Positions 7,852 to 15,232 of a DNA stretch of 64,000 nucleotides are shown piece by piece. The number at the start of each line of letters is the position of its first letter. Position 1 is the stretch's first letter. Origin of the DNA: Oscillospiraceae bacterium (GTDB lineage Bacteria > Bacillota > Clostridia > Oscillospirales > CAG-272); NCBI GenBank assembly GCA_015064885.1, contig SVRJ01000002.1, positions 1-64,000 on the forward strand, read 5' to 3'. The position numbers and the translations under genes were made by a program. The notes below the pieces were generated by a model. That model worked only from the letters and a program-made list of their open reading frames with translations, was not told the origin of the DNA and made no database searches.

Positions 7852-8771
7852 ACGATATTATCAGGATAGACGGACTTAACAAGGCGTTTGGGGAGATCCG
7901 CGCGGTTGACGGTCTTTCCTTTTGCGTAAAGGAAGGAGAGCTTTTTGCCTTTCTCGGAGTGAACGGAGCGGGCAAATCGACCACAATAAACATCATGTGC
8001 GGTCAGCTCCCGAAGGACAGCGGAGAGATATATATTGACGGGTATGATCTTGACAGAAGTATCTCAGAGGTGAAGTCAAGGCTGGGTGTCGTATTTCAGA
8101 GTTCTGTCCTTGACAGTGCGCTTTCGGTAAAAGATAATCTCAAAAGCCGTGCCGCTCTTTACGGAATATACGGAGATGAATTCAGAAAGCGACTGTGTGA
8201 GCTTTCGTCACTTCTCGATTTTTCGGATATTCTCGGGCGCGCTGTAGGTAAGCTTTCGGGAGGGCAGAGAAGGAGGATAGATATAGCGAGGGCACTTATT
8301 CACAGGCCTAAGATACTTATACTCGACGAGCCCACTACGGGTCTTGACCCACAGACGAGAAGGCTCCTATGGAGTGTTATAAGCGATCTCCGCAAAAAAG
8401 AAAATATGACTGTGTTCCTTACGACGCACTATATGGAGGAGGCGGCTGACGCCGATTACGTGGTTATTCTTGACAGCGGAAGGATATCCGCAGAGGGTAC
8501 ACCTCTCGAGCTGAAAAACAAGTACACAGGTGACTTTATTACTCTTTACACGGATGACGAGGAGTCGGTAAGAATGCTCGGTGCCGAATATGAGAGGCTG
8601 CGAGATGCGTATCGTATATTCGTTCCGAATACGTTGGCGGCGACAGAGCTTATTGTTAAGCATCCGGATGTATTCACAGATTATGAAATAACCAAGGGAA
8701 AGATGGACGACGTCTTTCTTGCGGTCACGGGAAAGCGACTTACAGAGGAAGCGGGAGGTGACGAAAAATGA
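7848..8771 (+). CDS. ABC exporter ATP-binding protein, DrrA-like
   Basis: The 307-residue protein has Walker A (GVNGAGKST, about residues 38-46), a Q-loop region (VVFQSSVL), the ABC signature (LSGGQRRR, about residue 137), Walker B (ILILDEPTTGLDP) and the switch His (LTTHYMEEA). A C-terminal extension after residue 220 is typical of DrrA/CcmA-type exporter ATPases. It overlaps both neighbours by four bases (ATGA), indicating translational coupling. It should energise the permease encoded next to it, exporting a drug-like or lipid substrate. Confidence 0.95.
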   Translation: MNDIIRIDGLNKAFGEIRAVDGLSFCVKEGELFAFLGVNGAGKSTTINIMCGQLPKDSGEIYIDGYDLDRSISEVKSRLGVVFQSSVLDSALSVKDNLKSRAALYGIYGDEFRKRLCELSSLLDFSDILGRAVGKLSGGQRRRIDIARALIHRPKILILDEPTTGLDPQTRRLLWSVISDLRKKENMTVFLTTHYMEEAADADYVVILDSGRISAEGTPLELKNKYTGDFITLYTDDEESVRMLGAEYERLRDAYRIFVPNTLAATELIVKHPDVFTDYEITKGKMDDVFLAVTGKRLTEEAGGDEK

Positions 8772-9664
8772 AAACCGTATTTTTTCTTACACAGAGAAAC
8801 ATAAAGCTGTTCTTTAAGGACAAAGGGATGTTCTTTACCTCCCTTATAACTCCTATGATACTTCTTGTTCTTTACGCTACCTTCCTCGGAAACGTATATA
8901 AGGATACTCTTTTATCGACACTTCCCGCGGGCTTTAACATCGATGAAAAGACGGTAAACGGTTTTGTCGGCGGTCAGCTCGTGTCATCCATTCTTGCTGT
9001 TTCCTGCGTTACCGTTGCATTTTGTTCAAATATGCTTATGGTCCAGGACAAGGCAAACGGAAGCATAAAGGATATTACGATATCTCCCGTAAAGGGGCAC
9101 ACTCTTGCGATAAGCTATTATTTTGCGACGCTTGTATCAACACTCCTTATTTGCTTTGTTGCAACCGCGATATGTCTTGTATACGTATATGCTATAGGTT
9201 GGAGCATGAGTACCCTTGACGTATTGCTTATACTCCTTGACGTTTTTCTTCTCGTCATGTTCGGCACGGCTCTGTCGAGCATCATAAACTTTTTCTTATC
9301 CACGCAGGGGCAGATATCTGCAGTGGGAACTGTTATAAGCTCGTGCTACGGATTTATATGCGGAGCGTATATGCCTATCTCACAGTTCTCGGAGGGTCTT
9401 CAGCGAGTGATATCGTTTTTACCCGGAACGTACGGCACCTCTCTCGTCCGCAACCACTCGATGCGCGGAGTTTTTGAGGAGATGAAGGATGCGGGACTGC
9501 CGGAGGAGTTTATTGAACTTACCAAGGACGCAATAGACTGCAACCTCTATTTCTTCGGTGAGAAGGTAGATATATCAGTTATGTATATCATTCTTGTGTG
9601 TACGGTAGCTATTCTTCTCGGTATATATATCTGCATGAATATTATCAGGCTGCGCAAGAAATAA
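8768..9664 (+). CDS. ABC-2 type exporter permease
   Basis: The 298-residue membrane protein has the ABC-2 layout: one N-terminal membrane segment (about residues 23-43), an external loop, then five further segments ending at about residue 293. It starts four bases inside the ATPase gene, and the two would assemble as a 2+2 exporter. It is the last gene of the TetR-controlled operon and is followed by a strong terminator. Substrate is unknown. Confidence 0.92.
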   Translation: MKTVFFLTQRNIKLFFKDKGMFFTSLITPMILLVLYATFLGNVYKDTLLSTLPAGFNIDEKTVNGFVGGQLVSSILAVSCVTVAFCSNMLMVQDKANGSIKDITISPVKGHTLAISYYFATLVSTLLICFVATAICLVYVYAIGWSMSTLDVLLILLDVFLLVMFGTALSSIINFFLSTQGQISAVGTVISSCYGFICGAYMPISQFSEGLQRVISFLPGTYGTSLVRNHSMRGVFEEMKDAGLPEEFIELTKDAIDCNLYFFGEKVDISVMYIILVCTVAILLGIYICMNIIRLRKK

Positions 9665-9699
9665 AGCTTTTTTGCGTCAACGGATGAAAATTTATAAAA

Positions 9700-9740
9700 G
9701 CATCCGCTCCGTTGTTTCATTTTCGGGGCGGATGCCTTTC
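9700..9740 (+). terminator. Intrinsic terminator of the ABC operon
   Basis: GCATCCGCTCCG pairs with CGGGGCGGATGC across a 12-base loop, followed by CTTTC. The T-run is short. Confidence 0.7.
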
Positions 9741-9842
9741 TGTAGCGGTGATTCTTACGTAACAGTGAAAATGCACGTTCAACTTATAAAACAAATTTCA
9801 AAGCCATTAAATGTAAAGAAAGTATGAAATCGAGTGCAGCTG

Positions 9843-9871
9843 TTGACATACGTACATTTTTATGATATAAT
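9843..9871 (+). promoter_or_regulatory. Consensus promoter of a tiny transcription unit
   Basis: TTGACA (9843-9848) and TATAAT (9866-9871) are 17 bases apart. The surrounding bases, from about 40 bases upstream to the ribosome-binding site, resemble the promoter region at 10630-10735, suggesting duplication. Confidence 0.85.
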
Positions 9872-9900
9872 AAATTCAAGACACGTGCGGAGGTTTAAGG

Positions 9901-9945
9901 ATGAAGAGATCTATAAAAATAAAGATCCGAGCCTTAAACGCATAA
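9901..9945 (+). CDS. 14-codon ORF between consensus promoter and terminator
   Basis: ATG at 9901 follows GCGGAGG and encodes a very basic 14-residue peptide (MKRSIKIKIRALNA). The coding sequence overlaps the first arm of a terminator hairpin. It may be a leader peptide, a small peptide gene, or the stub of a deleted gene: its first residues and upstream region resemble those of the secreted-protein gene at 10732. Translation is unproven. Confidence 0.35.
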   Translation: MKRSIKIKIRALNA

Positions 9946-9963
9946 ATAGGTTCGGATCTTTTT
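9921..9963 (+). terminator. Intrinsic terminator of the tiny unit
   Basis: AAGATCCGA (9921-9929) pairs with TCGGATCTT (9952-9960), followed by TTT. The predicted transcript is only about 85 bases long. Confidence 0.75.
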
Positions 9964-10026
9964 GATCATGGTCGGGTATCTGACGCTACTGTGACTGCAT
10001 ACACGGTACGCGGCTATGCGATAAAC

Positions 10027-10069
10027 AAAAAAGCAGTGCAGATACCCGAAGATCGGATACCTTCACTGC
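10027..10069 (-). terminator. Terminator of tRNA-Leu
   Basis: On the minus strand GCAGTG...AGGTATCCG pairs with CGGGTATCT...CACTGC and is followed by TTTTTT. It lies directly downstream of the tRNA. Confidence 0.85.
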
Positions 10070-10071
10070 CG

Positions 10072-10155
10072 TGGTGCGGGTGACAGGACTTGAACCTGCA
10101 CGTCGGGGATACCAGATCCTAAGTCTGGCGCGTCTGCCAGTTCCGCCACACCCGC
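10072..10155 (-). tRNA. tRNA-Leu (anticodon TAG)
   Basis: Read on the minus strand, the gene starts GCGGGTG and ends CACCCGC-A-CCA, giving a 7-bp acceptor stem with encoded CCA. The anticodon stem CCAGA/TCTGG encloses CTTAGGA, so the anticodon is TAG. A long variable arm and the GGTTCAAGTCC T-arm fit a class II leucine tRNA. It is followed by a strong terminator. Confidence 0.95.
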
Positions 10156-10196
10156 AAGGCGCTTTGCAGGAACAAAAATCAAATGACGTACCGTGC

Positions 10197-10225
10197 AAAA
10201 ACAGAGCGGAGTATCACTCCGCTCT
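10197..10225 (-). terminator. Terminator between the HPr-like gene and tRNA-Leu
   Basis: A perfect 10-bp stem AGAGCGGAGT/ACTCCGCTCT with a three-base loop is followed on the minus strand by GTTTTTG. It separates the HPr-like gene from the tRNA. Confidence 0.85.
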
Positions 10226-10274
10226 AATATTATATCATTTTTCGGGATGCTTGTCAAGGCTTTTTTAAATAATT

Positions 10275-10535
10275 TTATCCGACGTACAAGGATAGGCAAT
10301 GAAGGATGGCACTCGCGGCTTCCTTTTCATCCTCACCGTTTACCTTTAACGTTAGCGTTTCACCGTACGGTATTTTAAGTCCTATTACAGAGCTCAGGCT
10401 TTTACAGTCTGCTTTTGAGTTTTTGTAGCTTATCACACATTCGGAGTCGTATCTTTTTGCGGTGCTGCACAGCATACCGCACGGACGCGCGCAGAGTCCT
10501 TTTTCATTGCCGACGGTATAAGAAAATTCGCGCAT
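10275..10535 (-). CDS. HPr-family protein with Cys15 in place of the phospho-His
   Basis: The 86-residue protein aligns over its whole length with HPr, the phosphocarrier of the sugar phosphotransferase system. The active-site motif GLHARP is here GLCARP, putting Cys at position 15 exactly where His15 is phosphorylated. Arg17 and Pro18 are kept, and Ser46 of the KS motif, the target of HPr kinase, is also kept (KSLSSVIGLKI). The pattern recalls Crh of bacilli, which has Gln at position 15 and acts only in regulation. It should therefore be unable to carry phosphate in the usual way. Six Cys residues in 86 is high. GGGAG lies nine bases upstream of the ATG. It stands alone between terminators. 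Confidence 0.85.
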   Translation of the reverse strand: MREFSYTVGNEKGLCARPCGMLCSTAKRYDSECVISYKNSKADCKSLSSVIGLKIPYGETLTLKVNGEDEKEAASAILHCLSLYVG

Positions 10536-10671
10536 AGCTTTTTACTCCCGTGAAAGAATTTTTTGTTCTATTAGGATTCCACGCGCACCGATGAAATATA
10601 CAAAAATAATATTGTAAAACAAAGCTCAAAAGGAATTAAGTAGAAAGTAAGTGTAAAATTAATAGTAGCTA

Positions 10672-10700
10672 TTGACATGGAACTGTTTTTATGTTATAAT
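10672..10700 (+). promoter_or_regulatory. Consensus sigma-A promoter
   Basis: TTGACA (10672-10677) and TATAAT (10695-10700) are 17 bases apart, upstream of the secreted two-repeat protein gene. Confidence 0.9.
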
Positions 10701-10731
10701 AAAGTCAAGAGCTGAAAGGAGGAATGAAAAG

Positions 10732-12285
10732 GTGAAGAGGCTTGTGTCTTTTTTGATAATATTTACGTTTATTTCGGCGATGCTTTCTCCTATTGTATCC
10801 GCTTCTGAAATTCTCACTAAAAGCGAGGCAATAAAGCTGTTTGAGATAGGTTACGGACGTAGCGATCTTCTCCTTCACGGAGAGATAAACGATCTTCCGT
10901 GGCTTTCCGACTCATACAGAAAAAAATATTTTATTTACGATCGGATGACGACGTATTCATATGATGAATATTACGGCACGTTCGACTTTAATGAATCATC
11001 CGACGGCAAGCCGTATCCGTACACGGTCAATTATTATCCGCACTATGCGGCTGTGATAGAAGATAATGGCGAATATGAAAAGTTCTCGTTCAGTACTGTG
11101 GACATGGATTTTATAGAAGGCTATATACTTGCATACTATACCGAGGATATGAAGGATATGCTCTTCACCGTAGAATATCGCCATTATGATTGGGATACTG
11201 AGGAGAAGGTGTACTGGGACGTTGAGGCTTTTCGGACGGATCCAAATACCGGTATGCTGTTAGTTAACAGTAACGTTGCGTATGAGCGGCAGTTTGACAG
11301 ATTTAGTTTAGGAGAAAAGCTTACTGTTTTAGGATTTACGTCAAATTCTTCAAATGCGACTATGACTTTACTCTGTAATTCCAACATAGGGATCGAAGGA
11401 CATACAAAAACGGTGGAAACGGTGACGTTTGAGAACACCAAGGACGGATGGCGTATATCCGGCGGAAGTCTTTTTGACGTGGCATATTATTATGAAGAGC
11501 CAAGCTACGGGTATGAACCCGGTGAACTTGAGCGGCTTACATATGATGCTGTTGGTAATTACACTATTTTAAAGCATGGATATCCGATTACATGGCTGAG
11601 TGACTTTGTTACCGAGAGCGGGAAAAAGGGAGTTTGGTTTCTTGGAAATATGATGGATTTTTCGGATATGTTTGCGCAAGATCAAGACGTTACAATAACG
11701 TTTACCCACTCGAGCAAGGGAAAAAAATATGATGAGCCGAAGATATATTACCGTGCTACTGTAGGGGAAGATCTGTTCTCAGAGGCTTTTGTCAAATCAC
11801 AGGATTATATAGACTACGTGCGCTCTGTATTTGTTTCCGAGCTCTGCGATCCGTGGTTTTACAGTGAAGACGGAGAACTTGAATATTTCAGGGACGAAAC
11901 GAGCAGCGGCGGAATTCTTGTGAGCGGTGAGTTTTACCAAAAGATCAGAGCCAAATTCCCCGCATATGAATTTTCTTTCTATAACGGTGTCCGTATGCTT
12001 TCTTCAAATAAGGCGCGTATGGAGGTCGTACTGTACAGCTATAGCTCTGAGGCGCGAAAACACGTACATTATACAACTACCATTGATGCCCGAAGGACGT
12101 CAGATGGCTGGCGTATTGTCGGAGGTGAATTCTTCGACGTTATGGAGGGAAAGAAGGCTCCAAAAGCTTACGAGCCTGTAAAGACGGGGGACGGCAGCGG
12201 AATTGAGGCAGCATATTTCTCCATGCTGGTACTGTTGTCTCTTTACGGTGCATTTCATTTCGGAAAAAGCAGAAGACAGGCTTAA
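10732..12285 (+). CDS. Secreted, membrane-anchored protein with two related domains
   Basis: The GTG at 10732 is chosen because AAGGAGG lies nine bases upstream and it gives an immediate signal peptide (MKRLVSFLIIFTFISAMLSPIVSA). The earlier in-frame start at 10672 lies inside the promoter. The 517-residue protein ends with one hydrophobic segment and a basic tail (about residues 492-517), so it is probably anchored by its C-terminus. Two segments match each other, ending DGWRISGGSLFDV (about residue 245) and DGWRIVGGEFFDV (about residue 472), showing an internally duplicated domain of unknown function. I do not recognise the family. Confidence 0.8.
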   Translation: MKRLVSFLIIFTFISAMLSPIVSASEILTKSEAIKLFEIGYGRSDLLLHGEINDLPWLSDSYRKKYFIYDRMTTYSYDEYYGTFDFNESSDGKPYPYTVNYYPHYAAVIEDNGEYEKFSFSTVDMDFIEGYILAYYTEDMKDMLFTVEYRHYDWDTEEKVYWDVEAFRTDPNTGMLLVNSNVAYERQFDRFSLGEKLTVLGFTSNSSNATMTLLCNSNIGIEGHTKTVETVTFENTKDGWRISGGSLFDVAYYYEEPSYGYEPGELERLTYDAVGNYTILKHGYPITWLSDFVTESGKKGVWFLGNMMDFSDMFAQDQDVTITFTHSSKGKKYDEPKIYYRATVGEDLFSEAFVKSQDYIDYVRSVFVSELCDPWFYSEDGELEYFRDETSSGGILVSGEFYQKIRAKFPAYEFSFYNGVRMLSSNKARMEVVLYSYSSEARKHVHYTTTIDARRTSDGWRIVGGEFFDVMEGKKAPKAYEPVKTGDGSGIEAAYFSMLVLLSLYGAFHFGKSRRQA

Positions 12286-12292
12286 ACCTAAG

Positions 12293-12330
12293 CAAAGGCT
12301 TTCCGCCAACGGTGGAAAGCCTTTGTGTTC
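12293..12330 (+). terminator. Intrinsic terminator
   Basis: CAAAGGCTTTCC pairs with GGAAAGCCTTTG, followed by TGTTC. The T-run is imperfect. Confidence 0.65.
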
Positions 12331-12383
12331 TTATTCATGCGAGGCTCCTTTTACGGGGCTTTTTATTTTGCCACGGAGGTGTT

Positions 12384-12522
12384 ATCAGACTGTGATGCAT
12401 TCCTGCCCGCCCCGCCGCCCCGAGTGCTCCGCACTCGGGAAAAACGGGCGCAGAGCGCCCGTTTGCGAAAGAAGAGGGCTTCTTTCGCCGGCGGGGCGGG
12501 CGAGAATGCATCACAGTCTGAT
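12384..12522. repeat. 139-bp cloverleaf palindrome
   Basis: Outer arms 12384-12417 and 12489-12522 are inverted repeats of 34 bases with one mismatch and one G-T pair. The interior consists almost entirely of three back-to-back hairpins: CCCGAGTGC/GCACTCGGG (12419-12439), AAACGGGCGC/GCGCCCGTTT (12442-12464) and GCGAAAGAAG/CTTCTTTCGC (12465-12488), with loops of 3-4 bases and only three unpaired linker bases. The result is a four-way junction on either strand. It lies between two convergent transcription units. It carries no credible gene. It may be a non-autonomous mobile palindrome or a structured RNA. Confidence 0.85.
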
Positions 12523-12535
12523 ATTGCCGCTGTAG

Positions 12536-12578
12536 TAAAAAAACATCCGCCCAAGGAAAGAAACGCACGGGCGGATGT
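12536..12578 (-). terminator. Terminator of the galU-to-dnaI operon
   Basis: ACATCCGCCC and GGGCGGATGT form a 10-bp stem, followed on the minus strand by TTTTTTT. It closes the ten-gene minus-strand operon. Confidence 0.9.
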
Positions 12579-12586
12579 TGAAGTAT

Positions 12587-13528
12587 TTATCTTTGCGCAA
12601 GCTTCTGACGGCGCACGTCCTCGCCCTTAAAAAGAAGAGGAGAGAAGTGACCGAGGATCCTGCTGGTTATTCTGCTGTCGTATTTTGCCTGAAGCTCGTT
12701 TGGAACGAGATTGGTGTTCATTATGGTAGGCTTGCCCTCGTTGAGACGTGTGTTGAGAAGATTGTAGAGGGCGGATACGGTGAACTGATTGGAAAGCTCG
12801 CTGCCGAGATCGTCGATTATGAGAAGATCGCAGTCAAAATATCTGTCGGTCAGATTCTCGTTTTCTGCACCGTGTGAGGAAAAACGCTTTCTCTCAAAAT
12901 CGTCAAGCATGTTTATAACAGTCGTGTATACCACGTCGTAGCCGCGTCCTATCACGGAAACCGCCACTGCGGTGGAAAGATGCGTCTTTCCGAGCCCGGT
13001 TCCGCCGATCAGAATAAAGTTTCTGTCGGATGAGTCAGAGAAGTTTTCTGCAAAGCCGCGCAGAACACCGAGATTCCTTTCTATAGCGTCTCTGTCGGTA
13101 CCTGCGTAGTATTCAAGCGAGAAGTTATCAAAGCGCTGTGTCTCGGCAAGCTTTCCGAGACCGCTCTCCTTGAGTGACTCGAGACGGATCTTTGCTTTTA
13201 TGCAGTTGCACATCCGGGTGCCCTTGTATCCGGTGTCGTTACACTCGGAACAGGAATATTTAGGACTCGTGTAATCTTCGGGATATCCGTTAGAGGTGAG
13301 AGCAAGAGCCCTCGCCTTTGTAAGCTCCTCTATTCGGTTGAGCTTTTCATATGCCTTGTCTCCCGCGCCTACAAGCGTCCTCGCCAGATAGAGCATTTCG
13401 CTGTCATATTTTTTGAGCTCGGGAATTTTCTCATATACCTCATAGCGCCGTTCGTCAGCCTCGCGCTGAGCCTTTCGGCGCCTTTCGGCATATTCTTCTT
13501 TTACTGCCTGATATATCTTAGGATCCAT
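12587..13528 (-). CDS. DnaC/DnaI-type helicase loader ATPase
   Basis: The 313-residue AAA+ protein has Walker A (GGTGLGKTHL, about residue 170), Walker B (LLIIDDLG) and a sensor region, as in the DnaI/DnaC/IstB group. Before the ATPase domain lies a Cys cluster (CSECNDTG...CNC, about residues 92-110), matching the zinc-binding N-terminal region of Gram-positive DnaI-like loaders. It should load the replicative helicase. It follows the DnaD-like gene by 12 bases, the usual helicase-loading pair in Firmicutes. It is the last gene of its operon. Confidence 0.9.
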   Translation of the reverse strand: MDPKIYQAVKEEYAERRRKAQREADERRYEVYEKIPELKKYDSEMLYLARTLVGAGDKAYEKLNRIEELTKARALALTSNGYPEDYTSPKYSCSECNDTGYKGTRMCNCIKAKIRLESLKESGLGKLAETQRFDNFSLEYYAGTDRDAIERNLGVLRGFAENFSDSSDRNFILIGGTGLGKTHLSTAVAVSVIGRGYDVVYTTVINMLDDFERKRFSSHGAENENLTDRYFDCDLLIIDDLGSELSNQFTVSALYNLLNTRLNEGKPTIMNTNLVPNELQAKYDSRITSRILGHFSPLLFKGEDVRRQKLAQR

Positions 13529-13540
13529 AGCGAATACCTC

Positions 13541-14524
13541 TTACTTTTGTTTTTTGTCGTCGGAGTATGATCTCTCCACCGCTGCGTTGAAGAAATCGTT
13601 CAGCGAGTAGGTGGACTCTATTTTGCTGCTTACCTTTGGCTTGTCGGTCTTTAACTTGTTCTTGACGTCGTCAGCGGTGAGAAGACCCTCCTCACGCCAG
13701 CCGATGAGTATCTTGTCACAGTAGGCAATGCTCGCCTTCTCCTTTGCCGCGGCACGGTCAAATGCAAGCTGTATAAGCTCCCGAGGAAACTTGTATTCCT
13801 TGTGCCAACGCTCAACCTTTGGCTTTTCGGCCGTCGTGAGAGCTCGCGAAAGCCCGAATATCTGCTTTACCACTGTTACGTAAGAACTGTGCTCGGAAAG
13901 AAAGGCAAGCTCGGCATTTACACTGTCGAGCGTGTTGAGCCCATTGTCAACCATGCGATTGAATATTCTTTTGGTGTATGCGATACCAAAGCCGTTTTCT
14001 CTGCTGTATCCGAGAATGGCAAGAATGCATTCGTCTCTGAGGCGGTACTCCTGCGAATACGTAATTACAGTCATAAGCTCGGTCTTGTTGAATACGTTCC
14101 CGTAAATGTCCTCGCACGCCTTGACAAATTCACGCCTGCTTTTGTTGCTCTCCATCCATTCCTTGATCGAATCCGACGTGATGGAATCAGCCTCGTCTCC
14201 GGTCTCGGGAAGCTCTTTCTTCTTGCGTGCAGTGGCCTTCACCTGCGGATCGACGGGCTTCTTCTTCACGGTGCGTTCACCGTCGTCCGAAAGGATCCCC
14301 GCCCCCTGAAGGTAAGCGGAAGCCAGAGCCGTTTCTGCCTCTGTCATAAGACCAAGTGAAATTATTTCTGCAGTTACCTCGTCTATAGGACGGTATGATG
14401 CCCCGTGCATAAGTATCAGACACAGGTATTTTATGTTTGTGCTTTCGGTGTCGGCGCATATGCGTGAGAGAACGTCTACCGGAACCGCCACAGCACCCGC
14501 GTTAAAATTGATTTTCAGTGACAT
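13541..14524 (-). CDS. DnaD-domain replication protein
   Basis: The 327-residue protein has an N-terminal winged-helix-like part (about residues 1-90), a charged linker and two C-terminal DnaD/DnaB2-type helical domains (about 125-300), ending with the segment YSLNDFFNAAVE. DnaD/DnaB proteins of Firmicutes remodel origin DNA and recruit the helicase loader. The adjacent DnaI-like gene supports this role. The start ATG is three bases from the rex stop, so translation is coupled. Confidence 0.85.
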   Translation of the reverse strand: MSLKINFNAGAVAVPVDVLSRICADTESTNIKYLCLILMHGASYRPIDEVTAEIISLGLMTEAETALASAYLQGAGILSDDGERTVKKKPVDPQVKATARKKKELPETGDEADSITSDSIKEWMESNKSRREFVKACEDIYGNVFNKTELMTVITYSQEYRLRDECILAILGYSRENGFGIAYTKRIFNRMVDNGLNTLDSVNAELAFLSEHSSYVTVVKQIFGLSRALTTAEKPKVERWHKEYKFPRELIQLAFDRAAAKEKASIAYCDKILIGWREEGLLTADDVKNKLKTDKPKVSSKIESTYSLNDFFNAAVERSYSDDKKQK

Positions 14525-14527
14525 ATA

Positions 14528-15217
14528 TCAGCTTTCTTTTTCTTTCTTTGTTTTCAGGTGGAATCCGAGTCTGTAGGTAAGTGTCATAAGCGAATCACCC
14601 ATGTGAACGCTTTCAAGTATCGTCTCGTTGGGGGAAAGATTCAGCTTTGCGTTGGTGAAATTCCAGAACGCGATTATTCCGCATTCTCTCAGAAGAGAGA
14701 CCATCGAAGGAGCGCTCTCGCGTGAAAGCGTGAGGATAGCGATGTCCACCTTGTTTGCCGCACAGAAATCCTTTATGTATGATATGTGATAGATGGGCAC
14801 ACCACCCGTCCTCTCTCCTATGAGATCCTCCTTGATGTCGAACATAGCTATAGGAGTGACACCCGCCTTCGGAAACATAGGCGAACGCACAAGCGCTCTG
14901 CCGAGGTTTCCTGCACCGATGATTATAGCCTTGTATCCCTTGTTAAGCCCGAGGATCTCTACCATCTTGGAATACAGATAGTCTACGTTGTAGCCGTAGC
15001 CCTGCTGCCCGAATCCTCCGAAACAGTTGAAATCCTGACGTATCTGAGACGCGGTAACGTTCATGAGAGATGAGAGAGAAGCAGAACTTATTCTTGTAAC
15101 TCCGTTGTTCTTAAGCTCGCGTATGTATCTCAGATAACGCGGCATCCTCTTTATGACCGCAGGGGAAATTCCGTCGGGATTGAATATTCTTTCTTTTACT
15201 TTCTTTTTATTTTCCAT
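14528..15217 (-). CDS. rex: Redox-sensing transcriptional repressor Rex
   Basis: The 229-residue protein has an N-terminal winged helix (about residues 12-75, with SSASLSSLMNVTASQIRQDF) and a Rossmann domain with the NAD(H)-binding signature IIGAGNLGRAL (about residue 99). The linker GGFGQQGYGYNV is typical of Rex. Rex represses fermentation and NADH-oxidation genes when the NADH/NAD ratio is low. No Rex-type operator was recognised in this window, so its targets are elsewhere. It lies 15 bases downstream of tsaD. Confidence 0.95.
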   Translation of the reverse strand: MENKKKVKERIFNPDGISPAVIKRMPRYLRYIRELKNNGVTRISSASLSSLMNVTASQIRQDFNCFGGFGQQGYGYNVDYLYSKMVEILGLNKGYKAIIIGAGNLGRALVRSPMFPKAGVTPIAMFDIKEDLIGERTGGVPIYHISYIKDFCAANKVDIAILTLSRESAPSMVSLLRECGIIAFWNFTNAKLNLSPNETILESVHMGDSLMTLTYRLGFHLKTKKEKES

Positions 15218-15232
15218 TATATTTTCCGCCGA

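Noticed and set aside
12203-12630. Several overlapping ORFs on both strands around the palindrome
   Set aside because: They arise from the inverted repeat itself, read almost the same peptides on both strands, and have no ribosome-binding sites.
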